A DNA stretch of 64,000 bases from Thiohalobacter thiocyanaticus (GCF_002356355.1 NZ_AP018052.1:1-64000); one strand, 5' to 3'. Shown: positions 8,024 through 16,580, numbered from the stretch's first letter. The notes: generated from the letters alone by a model not told the origin. Numbers and translations are program-made.

Positions 8024-8629
8024 ATGGGTGTACTGGTAGGACGCGAAGCCCCGGATTTCACCGCCCCGGCCGTACTGGGCAATGGCGAGATCACCGACAA
8101 CTTCAATTTCAGGACCGCCACCAAGGGCAAGTATGCCGTGGTGTTCTTCTACCCGCTGGACTTCACCTTCGTGTGCCCGTCCGAACTGATCGCCTTCGAT
8201 CACCGCCTGGACGAGTTCAAGAAGCGCAACGTCGAGGTCATCGGCGTGTCGATCGACTCGCACTTCACCCACAACGCCTGGCGCAACACCCCGGTGGACA
8301 AGGGCGGCATCGGCCAGGTCAATTACACCCTGGTCGCCGACATGACCCACCACATCTGCCGCGCCTTCGATGTCGAGACCCCGGACGGCGCCGTCGCCTT
8401 CCGCGGCTCCTTCCTGATCGACGAGGCCGGCGTGGTGCGCCACCAGGTGGTCAACGACCTGCCGCTGGGCCGCAACATCGACGAGATGCTGCGCATGGTC
8501 GACGCCCTGCAGTTCCACGAGCAGCACGGCGAGGTCTGCCCGGCCGGCTGGAACCAGGGTGCGAAGGGCATGAAGGCCAGCCCTGAGGGCGTGGCCGAGT
8601 ACCTGGCCGAGGAGGCGGAGTCGCTGTAA
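8024..8629 (+). CDS. Typical 2-Cys peroxiredoxin (AhpC/Prx1 type)
   Basis: The 201-residue protein reduces hydrogen peroxide and organic peroxides in the cytoplasm. The peroxidatic cysteine is in DFTFVCPSE (about residue 50) and the resolving cysteine in GEVCPAGW (about 170), so both are present. The ATG follows CAAGGAG at proper distance. It is transcribed alone, divergent from the sulfur-carrier cluster, and has its own terminator. No AhpF or thioredoxin reductase gene is adjacent, so its reductant is unknown. It may protect the sulfur/selenium locus from oxidative by-products, which is only a contextual idea. Confidence 0.93.
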   Translation: MGVLVGREAPDFTAPAVLGNGEITDNFNFRTATKGKYAVVFFYPLDFTFVCPSELIAFDHRLDEFKKRNVEVIGVSIDSHFTHNAWRNTPVDKGGIGQVNYTLVADMTHHICRAFDVETPDGAVAFRGSFLIDEAGVVRHQVVNDLPLGRNIDEMLRMVDALQFHEQHGEVCPAGWNQGAKGMKASPEGVAEYLAEEAESL

Positions 8630-8653
8630 GGCTTACGGCCATCGCCCAAAAGA

Positions 8654-8677
8654 AAGCCGCCTGCGGGCGGCTTTTTT
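8654..8677 (+). terminator. Rho-independent terminator of the peroxiredoxin gene
   Basis: AAGCCGCC (8654-8661), loop TGCG, then GGCGGCTT (8666-8673) running into a T tract. It lies 25 bases after the stop codon. Confidence 0.9.
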
Positions 8678-8719
8678 ATTGTTGTCACCACAAAGGACAC
8701 GAAGACAATAATCAAGCTT

Positions 8720-8752
8720 GTAGGTTGGGCTGAACCACGTGAATCCCAACAT
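8720..8752. repeat. Partial copy of the GTAGGTYGGG palindromic repeat
   Basis: GTAGGTTGGGCTGAAC and GAATCCCAACATG form a degraded short copy of the repeats found near 21.8, 31.7, 45.7 and 58.2 kb. A fragment of another common repeat (caccacaaaggacacgaaga) lies just before it at about 8686. Confidence 0.5.
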
Positions 8753-8781
8753 GTGATTACGCAGCACCATCACATGCCGCA

Positions 8782-9006
8782 TTATCCCCACTTGATCTTC
8801 AGATCCCGATTGCGTTCCGCGCAATCCCGAAGATACAGATTGATCAGGCTCTGATACGGAATACCCTTCTGCTCGGCCAGCGCCTTGAAATAGGCGACCG
8901 TATCCTCGTCGAGCCTTATCGTAATCTGCTTCTTCAGTTTTTTGGTATAGGGATTTTTCTTCGATTTAGAAAAGTCGTAGTGATCACGCATCTCTGAAGC
9001 CCTCAT
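8782..9006 (-). CDS. brnA: BrnA-type antitoxin
   Basis: The 74-residue product starts MRASEMRDHYDF and contains KKQITIRLDEDTVAYFKA, a ribbon-helix-helix DNA-binding segment, followed by GIPYQSLINLYL. This is the BrnA antitoxin pattern, which binds BrnT and represses the shared promoter. The start lies within the last codons of the toxin gene (overlap 8984-9006), so the two are translated together. A second ATG five codons on (8991) is possible. Confidence 0.85.
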   Translation of the reverse strand: MRASEMRDHYDFSKSKKNPYTKKLKKQITIRLDEDTVAYFKALAEQKGIPYQSLINLYLRDCAERNRDLKIKWG

Positions 9007-9286
9007 ATTGACGCCGCTCCGAGCGGCTTGCCTTACGGGCTGAAATGATTCGAATGGTTTCCTGCTCTTCCCTGCAGCAGTGACAGACAACAAGCAGTCG
9101 CAATTGCGAACTCAGGCCCAGCAGAACAAACCGATCCTCTTCATCCGAGTGATCCGGGTCCGCCATGAAACGCGCATTTTCATCGAAAAATGCCGTCCTC
9201 GCCTCCTCGAAAGAAACGCCGTGCTTCTTCCGGTTTGCCGCATCCTTGCGGCTATCCCACTCGAAGTTGAGCCCATCCATAGCCAT
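8984..9286 (-). CDS. brnT: BrnT-type ribonuclease toxin
   Basis: The 100-residue protein has the BrnT layout: FEWDSRKDAANRKKHGVSFEEA at the start, a central RFVLLGLSS strand pair, and IRIISARKASRSERRQYE near the end. BrnT is a RelE-like ribonuclease that blocks growth until bound by BrnA. The AT-rich stretch just upstream (9290-9312, tatataattac) probably holds the promoter. It sits next to, but apparently outside, the attC cassette array. Confidence 0.88.
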   Translation of the reverse strand: MAMDGLNFEWDSRKDAANRKKHGVSFEEARTAFFDENARFMADPDHSDEEDRFVLLGLSSQLRLLVVCHCCREEQETIRIISARKASRSERRQYEGFRDA

Positions 9287-9401
9287 ATATTGTAGTTATT
9301 ATATAATTACATTCAACCCTGGCCTGTAAGGCTCTGTATTTTCGCGTATTCACAATTGCTGCATTTTAACTCTGACCCGGCTATCTGAAATATCAGGCGT
9401 T

Positions 9402-9929
9402 TCAGTATGCGGGGGCACCACTCGACCACCGACCCATCAGCAACTGACACGCAACCTGACCTGGCCACACTGTCTCCGATCGCGCGCGCCCCGAGAGGCA
9501 CGGAGTTTCGCCCAGCCGATCTTCCACCAAGCGAAGCGTCGATTCGTCCCATTCGTCTACCGGAAGATAGTATGGAATTGCTCTTGCGAAATCGACCATT
9601 TGACCAGTAATTGAGCGGTCGCGTGTACGCCCCACTCGAACAATCTCCATCGCACCCACCTCCGCCCTAATCAAGTTGTCTTCGAGCCCCAATCGAGCAA
9701 GGCGATCAGCAATCAGCTCTCCAACCCAGCAAGGAAGGTTCTTTACATCTCGGGCGGGTGTAAGAATCGCGAGCCTCGATCGCGAACTGACAAGAAGCAG
9801 CATGGGTTTTCGGTCTACTACAATGCGGTTTACGTACCAATCACCCAGCGCCGTATCAGAGGCATCAGTTTCCGTTGCCGACTCCTTCAACGTCTTCAGG
9901 ACTTTAGTTGTCGCCCTCAGCACCAGCAC
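9402..9929 (-). CDS. DUF6933 family protein, cassette-borne
   Basis: The GTG start at 9929 gives MLVLRATTKVLKTL, the usual opening of DUF6933 proteins, and then VNRIVVDRKPMLLLVSSRS. The family has no known function that I can name. The gene starts 14 bases after an attC site, as integron cassette genes do. However, no attC is visible after its stop, so this cassette has either lost its end or marks the edge of the array. The C-terminus (GRWSSGAPAY) may be altered by that junction. The 115 bases from here to brnT hold nothing clear. Confidence 0.72.
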   Translation of the reverse strand: MLVLRATTKVLKTLKESATETDASDTALGDWYVNRIVVDRKPMLLLVSSRSRLAILTPARDVKNLPCWVGELIADRLARLGLEDNLIRAEVGAMEIVRVGRTRDRSITGQMVDFARAIPYYLPVDEWDESTLRLVEDRLGETPCLSGRARSETVWPGQVACQLLMGRWSSGAPAY

Positions 9930-9942
9930 TTACGCGATCACC

Positions 9943-10014
9943 CTCTAGCGCTGGAGCTGTGCGGCGCAAACGAAGCGCAGCGTAGTTTGCGTCCGAACTA
10001 GCGTATTGTTAGAG
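9943..10014 (-). other. Integron attC site, degenerate
   Basis: Read on the minus strand, CTCTAAC (10014-10008) and GCTAGAG (9949-9943) are complementary end boxes with one mismatch. Between them lies an imperfect hairpin with GACGCAAAC paired to GTTTGCGCC. The recombination core GTT is changed to GCT, so the site may be inactive. It directly follows the PD-(D/E)XK-like gene. Confidence 0.7.
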
Positions 10015-10017
10015 CGT

Positions 10018-10425
10018 TTACGTAATGAGATGCCACGCATCTTTGTATTTTTTTGCATTTTTCCTAAGAGTGCCAAGAGGGACCACTTTTCTTTTCCCAT
10101 TTGGTGAGTGGTACGTAAATTTGTGAACCTGGCCTGATGGGACTACATATACTTCGGGTAATACCTCCGGCTCTGATATTTTTCCAAGGTAGCTCACGAA
10201 TACTAAATAATGATTTTTCTTTGCATCCTTTACATTATCAACTGGCCAACTCGTTTTCCCAGCAAGCCCCTTTACGTCTACAGTGATCGAGTTTCCGGCA
10301 TCTCTGACTACTGCTATATCAACTGACTTTTTGTTACCCAACGTCAGATTTGCGTCTGCACCAAACCGATGCAGCATAGAAAGCACATAAAATTCGGATG
10401 CAAGATTTGTGTTGTAGTGACTCAT
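10018..10425 (-). CDS. PD-(D/E)XK-like protein, cassette-borne
   Basis: This 135-residue protein of unknown function has an early glutamate (NTNLASEFYVL), then KKSVDIAVV and ITVDVKG. The spacing of D35, D48 and K50 matches the catalytic core of PD-(D/E)XK nucleases, so it may be a small nuclease or group-I-intron-like fold protein. The rest is rich in Lys and Tyr. The gene is AT-richer than the housekeeping genes nearby and lies alone between two attC sites, the usual state of an integron cassette. A nuclease function is inference; it could also be an inactive member of the fold. Confidence 0.65.
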   Translation of the reverse strand: MSHYNTNLASEFYVLSMLHRFGADANLTLGNKKSVDIAVVRDAGNSITVDVKGLAGKTSWPVDNVKDAKKNHYLVFVSYLGKISEPEVLPEVYVVPSGQVHKFTYHSPNGKRKVVPLGTLRKNAKKYKDAWHLIT

Positions 10426-10436
10426 ATTATTTTTCG

Positions 10437-10496
10437 CTCTAACGCCTCAAACACCGGCGCAGCTTTGCTGCGTCAGAGTGCTTTGACTTGTTAAGC
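10437..10496 (-). other. Integron attC site
   Basis: On the minus strand GCTTAAC (10496-10490) and GTTAGAG (10443-10437) are the R boxes. Inside, TCAAAGCAC pairs with GTGTTTGA leaving one unpaired G, the extrahelical base typical of attC. The 60-base length is the short attC class. It overlaps the end of the TIR cassette. Confidence 0.88.
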
Positions 10497-10498
10497 GC

Positions 10499-11023
10499 TT
10501 ACCCATTTCTTTGCCTCAGCGCGCGATTATTATTGATAAGAAAGGCGGGCTTTGAATTAGCTTGCTCAATGAACCCTTGTACGGACTGGATACTTTGTGT
10601 AAATGATGCCCAGTTGGTCCAGATTGCAAACCCAGATTCAATGTTGTCATGCAGCCTGTCTGGAACGATATATTTCGAGTTTGCACTTAACGGATTGCTA
10701 GGAAGATTTACACCAATTAAACCATGCTGCTTATCTAAAGTGGCTTTGATTTCCCAGTCAACGAACTTCCGGTAAGGAGTTTGCGCGCCGCAAAGTACAA
10801 TTGTAGAGGAGCTGCCTGTTATAAAATTCTCTCTAATTCTGCGAATGACGTAATCTGTATTTGAACTGTCTATTGCTCGCTCTACAGAATTATCATGTAT
10901 AACATCGTAGGCATTGGAAAAGGCATTTATAAAAGCGTCATAGTATGCTTTGTCGCCACCGTGATGATAGCTAACAAATACCTTTCTCTTTATGCCTAAA
11001 CCGGAAAGTAACCCATTAGCCAT
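10499..11023 (-). CDS. ThsB-like TIR domain protein
   Basis: The ATG at 11023 follows AAGGAG and gives 174 residues. The TIR-like (DUF1863/ThsB) pattern is clear: KRKVFVSYHHGGDKAYYDAF as first strand and loop, SSSTIVLCGAQTPYRKFVDW as the central strand, the probable catalytic Glu in VDWEI, then HGLIGVNLP. In Thoeris defence, ThsB senses phage and makes a cyclic-ADP-ribose-type signal for an effector. The start is one base after the stop of the SLATT gene, so the two are coupled. No ThsA gene is present; the SLATT protein would have to be the effector. The enzymatic activity is inferred from family. Confidence 0.82.
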   Translation of the reverse strand: MANGLLSGLGIKRKVFVSYHHGGDKAYYDAFINAFSNAYDVIHDNSVERAIDSSNTDYVIRRIRENFITGSSSTIVLCGAQTPYRKFVDWEIKATLDKQHGLIGVNLPSNPLSANSKYIVPDRLHDNIESGFAIWTNWASFTQSIQSVQGFIEQANSKPAFLINNNRALRQRNG

Positions 11024-11024
11024 A

Positions 11025-11471
11025 CTATGCTCCTTGCTCGTTTTTTGATTTTTCAATTGCTGCTTGGGTGTATTGAGACCACGCACTGTTTTCTTTGGAA
11101 ATTAAGCTCTCCACACGTTGCACAAATAAACGAAAAGGGTTTTCTTCGTGGTATGGCTCTGCCTTTGTGAGATAGAGGAATTTTTCGTGCTTAAGAGATT
11201 CACAGGTAGTTCGGTATTCCGTCCAGTTTTCTTGAAACTGATTTAAGCTAACAACCGAAGATATGACGGCAATTAGCGCACCCAACAGACCAACAACCAA
11301 AGTCACGGGGAAAGGATCTTTAGCAAAGCCCGCTATTAGTGGTATGGATGCTGCCGAGAGAATCTCTATACCCCGGAGCCATTTAAACCAACACTGGGCT
11401 TTTTGGCTTTTCGTGTCATACCAATCTATTTGGTCGTCAACTCTCGACGAAATGTACTCTTCTTCATTCAT
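11025..11471 (-). CDS. SLATT/DUF4231 two-helix membrane protein
   Basis: The 148-residue protein opens YISSRVDDQIDWYDTKSQKA, a DUF4231 hallmark. Two transmembrane helices follow (about residues 36-50 ILSAASIPLIAGF and 58-75 LVVGLLGALIAVISSVVS), then a long helical C-terminus. SLATT proteins are predicted pore-forming effectors of nucleotide-signalling conflict systems. It starts 21 bases after an attC site and is the first gene of a two-gene cassette with the TIR gene. Base composition is clearly AT-richer than the flanking core genes. It has no obvious sensor domain, so a TIR product would have to act on the membrane part or the helical tail. Confidence 0.8.
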   Translation of the reverse strand: MNEEEYISSRVDDQIDWYDTKSQKAQCWFKWLRGIEILSAASIPLIAGFAKDPFPVTLVVGLLGALIAVISSVVSLNQFQENWTEYRTTCESLKHEKFLYLTKAEPYHEENPFRLFVQRVESLISKENSAWSQYTQAAIEKSKNEQGA

Positions 11472-11491
11472 GCACTGAATCTCATTGTGCG

Positions 11492-11599
11492 CTTAACGTT
11501 TTAGTTGAGCCGCCGCCCTCCGGCCAAAAATTTTTCATCCATCCCACTTGGCGGGGACCACCCAATGCCTGTACGGTCGGCTCGAACGCCTTGTTGCAC
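11492..11599 (-). other. Integron attC site inside the transposase gene end
   Basis: On the minus strand GTGCAAC (11599-11593) and GTTAAGC (11498-11492) are the outer boxes. GTTCGAGCCG near one end pairs with CGGCTCAAC near the other with one extra C, the standard attC bulge. The roughly 108-base site has a long central part. Its orientation agrees with the two downstream sites. Confidence 0.85.
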
Positions 11600-12733
11600 A
11601 AGCCCCACCTCGTGCGCGGCCGGCGAGGGACTCTTTATATAGGATTTTTTGCGACGGGTGCTGCGATAGTGCAGTAGGGCCGCGCCGCAATCCGGACAAA
11701 CCCGCGTTGCCTTGGGCGGAAGTATGACCTCCTCACCCCGAGGCCGTCCCAGCTGCTCGCGGACGCAATCGCGCTTGTCGCGCGCTCCGGGCACGTAGAG
11801 CCCATAGTAGCGCAGATTATGCTGGCCTTTCACGGGAACATGCCACAGCAGCCGTCGGATAAACTCCTCAGTCTTGAGCGTTATTGACTTGTCTTTCCCA
11901 TCCCGATGATCGCGATAGCGAAAGCTCACCTGCTCGTCGTCATAACGGATCAACCGCGCATCCTTGATCGGCCCGCCACGGAGGTAGCGGGACAGATAGT
12001 TGGTCACGCCGCTGCCGTGATCGTAGGGCCCCTGGATACATACATTCCACCCTTTACGTGCCACCCGGGCAAGCACACGCCGCCAGTCACGGTCCTGCCA
12101 ATGTCTCGGCAGTCTCAGGTCTCCCTTAGCATAGGCCACGTTCAACCAATTCAGCCATTTCCCCCGGAACTTGGCTTTGAGTACGCCAACGGGTAGCAAA
12201 AAGGGCTTCTTCAGTTCGCGCCAGTCCTCACCCGACACGCCGCCTCCTGTCACCAGCATGTGGACATGCGGATGAAACGACGCTGTCCGCCCCCACGTGT
12301 GCAGCGCGGCCAGGATCCCCACCTCAGCGCCGAGGTAACGCTCATCGCGTAGCAGCTCCCGTAGCGTTTCCGCCGCTGCCTTGAATAAATGATCGGCGCT
12401 CCATTGGCGATTGTATTGCCAAAGCTCATTCAACTCATGCGGCAATGTGAATACCACATGGTAGTGCGTGCACGGCAGCAGCCTTGCACGCGTCTTGTCC
12501 AGCCATTGCTGATTGTAGGCATGCTGACACCGTGGGCAGCTGCGATGACGGCAGGCATGGGCCTGTTGCTCAATATGCCCGTCCCGTTCACACAGCCATT
12601 CCTCATAACCCAATTCATTCTCACAGCATTGCATTATTGCCATGGCTGCGTGATGTTGGTCGACACTCACTCCATGCTTATCCCGGTAGCACGCATAACT
12701 CTGTGCCAGGATGTTCTTCAGGGTCGCCTCCAT
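11501..12733 (-). CDS. IS91-family (Y2/HUH) transposase with attC-encoded C-terminus
   Basis: From an ATG preceded by GGAGGAGG the gene encodes 410 residues. The N-terminal zinc-binding part has CRHRSCPRCQ. The HUH motif is in FHPHVHMLVTGGG, and YDHGSGVTNYLSRYLRGG contains the catalytic tyrosine region. A zinc-ribbon-like VCPDCGAALLHY lies near the end. The last 30 or so codons (from about 11599) are encoded by the attC site, so the native C-terminus is probably replaced. Family members move by rolling-circle transposition and can take flanking genes along. No clear element ends were found. Confidence 0.88.
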   Translation of the reverse strand: MEATLKNILAQSYACYRDKHGVSVDQHHAAMAIMQCCENELGYEEWLCERDGHIEQQAHACRHRSCPRCQHAYNQQWLDKTRARLLPCTHYHVVFTLPHELNELWQYNRQWSADHLFKAAAETLRELLRDERYLGAEVGILAALHTWGRTASFHPHVHMLVTGGGVSGEDWRELKKPFLLPVGVLKAKFRGKWLNWLNVAYAKGDLRLPRHWQDRDWRRVLARVARKGWNVCIQGPYDHGSGVTNYLSRYLRGGPIKDARLIRYDDEQVSFRYRDHRDGKDKSITLKTEEFIRRLLWHVPVKGQHNLRYYGLYVPGARDKRDCVREQLGRPRGEEVILPPKATRVCPDCGAALLHYRSTRRKKSYIKSPSPAAHEVGLVQQGVRADRTGIGWSPPSGMDEKFLAGGRRLN

Positions 12734-13236
12734 GCGATCCTCCTCCGTGTTTTTTTTATGTGCTATTATCTTGTAATCGCTCGCCAATGTACGTTAGCGA
12801 TCACTTCTCTTAACCTTCCTTTTATTTGTGCAACAGTGTGTTAGACGGAATCCGTATTATTGGTAATAGTGCGGATTCCATCTATCATGCAATACTCCCG
12901 ATTCCGCCTATTCTGGCGCATCCACACCCGAATCTTCACCTAAAATACCACACGAATCAACGATGTCACCCTGCCCGATCCGTATTGCATCGTATCGTGA
13001 TAGGCCGCCAGAACCAAACCCGGCAGGGTTATTTTGACGACATATTAAATGATAGACGGAATATCGAATCGCCCAGCGCACAGAATTCCGCTGAGTCAGA
13101 AAACGGACATTAAGTTTATGATTTCCTTCGCCGACACAATTCGGCTACATCAGCTATCAAGAAATCACTAATAGAAGCACGTAATTCTGGCTATACCGGA
13201 TCTTGTCGGTCTTTATTCTTCTGGTAGCCGAACCGA
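12734..13236. repeat. Gene-free region with inverted repeats upstream of the transposase
   Basis: No convincing gene was seen in these 503 bases. Arms 12843-12854 and 12872-12883 form an inverted repeat with one mismatch. A 20-base segment at 12875-12894 recurs in inverted form at 13043-13062 (about 17 of 20 bases). These could be the oriIS-type end of the IS91-like element or a small separate palindromic element. Confidence 0.5.
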
Positions 13237-15699
13237 TCAGAACCGCCGCAACCGCAGGGAGTTCAGCACCACGATCAGGGAGCTGGCGGACATGCCGATG
13301 GCGGCCATCCAGGGGGCGATGAAGCCCATCACCGCCAGCGGCAGGGCGCACAGGTTGTAGGCGATGGCCCAGCCCAGGTTCTGGCGGATCAGGCGCAGGG
13401 TCTTGCGCGCGGCGCGTACGGCCTCGGGCAGGTGGGGGAGTTGTTCCGAGAGCAGTACCATGTCGGCGGCGGCGTGGGCCAGCTGGGTGCCGCCGCCCAT
13501 GGCGATGGAGACCTGGGCGCCGGCCAGGGTGGGGGCGTCATTCACGCCGTCGCCGACCATGGCCACGATGCCGCCCTGGGCCTGGATGGCCTTGAGGTGG
13601 GCCAGCTTCTGCGGCGGCTTCTGCTGCCCCAGCGCCGCCTCGATGCCGAGTTCCTCTGCCACCCGGCGGACCGCCCGGTCCTCGTCGCCGCTGAGCAGGC
13701 GCACCTCGATGCCCAGTTCGCGCAGCCCCTGGACCGCCTCGCATGCGCCGTCACGCAGACTGTCCTCGAACACGAGTACGGCCAGCAGTTCGCGCGCATC
13801 CGCCAGATAGACAAAGGTGCCGCTCAGATCGGCGAACTCCTCCGGTAATGCCTTGTCAGCACCGCCCAGTTCGAGCACGAACTCGCGTGTGCCCAGGCGG
13901 TAGACCCGCCCCTGCACCTCGCCTTCCACACCCTCGCCCGGCGTGGCGATCAGGTTGCCCGCGGCCGGCGTGCGGTCCGCCGCCTGCAGGATGGCCCGCG
14001 CCAGCGGATGCTCGGAGGCCTGCTCCAGCCCGGCGGCGATGGTGAGCGCGCGGTCGCGGGTCTCGCGGCCCAGCCGCACCACCCGGGTCAGCTGCAGCCG
14101 GCCTTCGGTGAGGGTGCCGGTCTTGTCCAGTACGATATGGGTGATCCGGGCCAGGGTCTCCAGTGCATGACTGCGGGTGGTGAGCACGCCCATGCGGGTG
14201 AGCGCGCCGGTGGCGGCGGTGAGCGCGACCGGAGTGGCCAGCGACAGGGCGCAGGGACAGGTCACCACCAGCACCGACAGGGTGATGGCGAAGGCACGCG
14301 CCGGCTCAATCTGCCACCAGTACGCCGCCACGCCGACGGCCAGCAGCAGGATGGCGGCGACGAACCAGCCGGCCACGCGGTCGGCCAGACGCGCCACGCC
14401 CGGCTTCTCGGTCTGGGCGCGATCCAGCAGCCGGCTGATGGCGGAGAGCACCGTGTCCTGGCCCACCTTGACCACTTCCATGATCAGCGGGCTTTCGATG
14501 TTGACCGTACCGCCGACCAGGTCCTGCCCCGGCCGTTTCGCCTGCGGCAGACTCTCGCCGGTGAGCAGGGACTCGTCCACCGAACTGCGTCCCTCGCTCA
14601 CCCGGCCGTCGGCCGGCACCGTCTCGCCGGGCTTGATGCGCACCCGGTCGCCGGGGCGCAGTTCGGCCACGGCAACGCGCGCTTCTTCGCCTGCCGCATC
14701 CAGCCGGCTGGCGGTGGCGGGCAGCAGCCGCACCAGCTCCTCGGCGGCCTGGCCGGCCTTGTGCCGGGCCAGCATCTCCAGATAGCGGCCGGTGAGCAGG
14801 AAGAAGGTGAACATGGCCACCGAGTCGAAGTAGACGTCCTCGCCGCCGACCGCGGTGGACCAGCCGCTGGCGATGAAGGCGCCGCCGATGGCGAGCGAGA
14901 CCGGCACGTCCATACCGAGCTGGCGCCGGCGCAGATCGCGCCAGGCGCTGACGAAGAAGGGCTTCGCCGAATAGACCACCACCGGCAGGGCGATCAGCAG
15001 GCTGACCCAGCGCAGGAAGTCACGCAACGCGGCATCCATGCTGCCGTCGGCCTCGCCGGCATACAGGGCGACGGCGATCATCATCACCTGCATCATGCCC
15101 AGACCGGCCACGGCGATGCGACGCAGGGCCTGGCTGCGTTCGCGCTTGTGCACCGCCTCCTGGCGGCCGGAATCGAAGGGGTGGGCCAGATAGCCGATGT
15201 CGCTGATGGCGCGCAGGATGTCGGACAGGTGAATGCGGCTGTCGTCCCACTTCACCCGGGCGCGGTGGGTGGAGTAGTTGACCTGGAACTCCACCACGCC
15301 GGGCAGGCGGCCGACATGGCGCTCATTGAGCCAGACGCAGGCCGCGCAGGTGATGCCCTCCAGGATCAGCGACGCCTCGCGCAGGTTGCCTTCATCCACA
15401 CTGACGAAGCTCTGCTGCAGTTCGGGCCGGTCGTAGAGTTCGATGTCCCGCAGTGCCTCGGGCACCAGGTCCTGGGCCGTGCGCGATTTCTCGGTGCGGT
15501 AGCGGTAGAAGTCCTCCAGGCCGGCGGCGACGATGCCCTCGGCCACGGCCTTGCAGCCGGGGCAGCACATGCGCCGCGGCCGGTCCTCGATCTGCACCAC
15601 ATAGTCGCTGCCGGGCGGGTTGGGCAGGCCGCAGTGGAAGCAGCGGGTGTCGTCGTCCTGCTCCGGGACGGGGGGCTGGGAGGCGGCGGTGTCGGTCAT
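13237..15699 (-). CDS. ccoI: Copper-exporting P-type ATPase for cbb3 oxidase assembly
   Basis: The 820-residue protein starts [10 protein letters not shown]. In order it shows a cysteine cluster ([10 protein letters not shown] and [12 protein letters not shown]), a metal-binding HMA domain with GITCAACVW, membrane helices, the TGES loop in [10 protein letters not shown], the ion-site CPC in VVTCPCALS, the phosphorylation site DKTGTLTEG and the hinge GDGVNDAP. CcoI (FixI) moves copper toward the periplasm for the CcoN active site. It is the last gene of the ccoNOQPGHI cluster, 50 bases after ccoH. Confidence 0.95.
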   Translation of the reverse strand: MTDTAASQPPVPEQDDDTRCFHCGLPNPPGSDYVVQIEDRPRRMCCPGCKAVAEGIVAAGLEDFYRYRTEKSRTAQDLVPEALRDIELYDRPELQQSFVSVDEGNLREASLILEGITCAACVWLNERHVGRLPGVVEFQVNYSTHRARVKWDDSRIHLSDILRAISDIGYLAHPFDSGRQEAVHKRERSQALRRIAVAGLGMMQVMMIAVALYAGEADGSMDAALRDFLRWVSLLIALPVVVYSAKPFFVSAWRDLRRRQLGMDVPVSLAIGGAFIASGWSTAVGGEDVYFDSVAMFTFFLLTGRYLEMLARHKAGQAAEELVRLLPATASRLDAAGEEARVAVAELRPGDRVRIKPGETVPADGRVSEGRSSVDESLLTGESLPQAKRPGQDLVGGTVNIESPLIMEVVKVGQDTVLSAISRLLDRAQTEKPGVARLADRVAGWFVAAILLLAVGVAAYWWQIEPARAFAITLSVLVVTCPCALSLATPVALTAATGALTRMGVLTTRSHALETLARITHIVLDKTGTLTEGRLQLTRVVRLGRETRDRALTIAAGLEQASEHPLARAILQAADRTPAAGNLIATPGEGVEGEVQGRVYRLGTREFVLELGGADKALPEEFADLSGTFVYLADARELLAVLVFEDSLRDGACEAVQGLRELGIEVRLLSGDEDRAVRRVAEELGIEAALGQQKPPQKLAHLKAIQAQGGIVAMVGDGVNDAPTLAGAQVSIAMGGGTQLAHAAADMVLLSEQLPHLPEAVRAARKTLRLIRQNLGWAIAYNLCALPLAVMGFIAPWMAAIGMSASSLIVVLNSLRLRRF

Positions 15700-15749
15700 G
15701 GCTGCACAGCTTAGCGCTATCGGAAGGATGGATACAGGCAACGCCTGTC

Positions 15750-16577
15750 TCAGGGACTCTCCGGGGCCGCCTCCACGGTGGTCCGCGCCCGCAGCTGATG
15801 CACCGCCTCGCCCCTGCGGATGGTCAGGTCCAGTTCCCACACGCCGGTGGCCGGCAGCACGACCTCGGCCCGATAGATGCCGGGACTGGCCGTCTCCTGC
15901 ATGCGGAAGGCCTGGTCCAGGCGGGTGTCGGACGGACGCAGGAAGTTCCCCCCGACGTCGGCACCGCTGACCGGATTGCCATCACGGTCGAGTACCCGCA
16001 CCTGGAACAGGCTCGCCCGGTCCGCCACTGCCGGGCCGATCCAGCCGCGGTCCACCTGCCAGCCGCGTTCGCTCTGCTCGCGCCGCTGCTCCAGGTAGCG
16101 GTTGAAGTGGCTCTGCTTCTCCTGGTAGTCGCGTGCGGCCACGCCGGGGAAGTTGGTGGTGACCTCGCCCCGGTCGCGCGCCGGCAGCAGCCACTCGGCC
16201 ACCGGTTCGGGCAGACCCTTCTGGGAGATGATCACGAAGGCGGTATCGAACAGCACGAGAAAGACAAAGAAGCCGATGATGATGGCCGGCCCCCAGTGGA
16301 ACCAGCCCTCGCTGCCGCCGTGCTGGCGCAGACGCGCCTCGCGGTTGGCGATGATCAGGCCCAGGCCGTAGGCGGTCACGGCATACAGGGCGACATGCAT
16401 GGCCACCACGTCGCCCCCGGGCCAGTACAGAATGGCATAGGGGATGTAGATGCCCAGCGCCAGCAGCCCGATGACGGCAGCGGCGGACCTGGCCCCCATG
16501 CCGGCAAAGCGACGCAGAGCGATGAACAGCAGCACCTGCAGCACAATACCCAGCGGGATGGTGATCAGCTGCTCCAT
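15750..16577 (-). CDS. ccoH: FixH/CcoH-family cbb3 assembly protein
   Basis: The 275-residue protein is longer than a simple CcoH (about 150-180). It has three N-terminal membrane helices (residues about 5-90), then a FixH-type single helix ([20 protein letters not shown]) and a periplasmic beta domain ending in [11 protein letters not shown]. FixH helps put copper or keep CcoI stable during cbb3 assembly. The extra N-terminal membrane part is a fusion-like extension. It starts three bases after the ccoG stop. Confidence 0.85.
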   Translation of the reverse strand: MEQLITIPLGIVLQVLLFIALRRFAGMGARSAAAVIGLLALGIYIPYAILYWPGGDVVAMHVALYAVTAYGLGLIIANREARLRQHGGSEGWFHWGPAIIIGFFVFLVLFDTAFVIISQKGLPEPVAEWLLPARDRGEVTTNFPGVAARDYQEKQSHFNRYLEQRREQSERGWQVDRGWIGPAVADRASLFQVRVLDRDGNPVSGADVGGNFLRPSDTRLDQAFRMQETASPGIYRAEVVLPATGVWELDLTIRRGEAVHQLRARTTVEAAPESP

Positions 16578-16580
16578 ACT

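Noticed and set aside
12828-12846. GTGCAAC and GTTAGAC boxes as a possible fourth attC
   Set aside because: They are only 12 bases apart and in the wrong arrangement, with no inner paired boxes.
12826-13113. 95-codon plus-strand open frame upstream of the transposase
   Set aside because: It spans inverted repeats, has no ribosome site and no recognisable domain.
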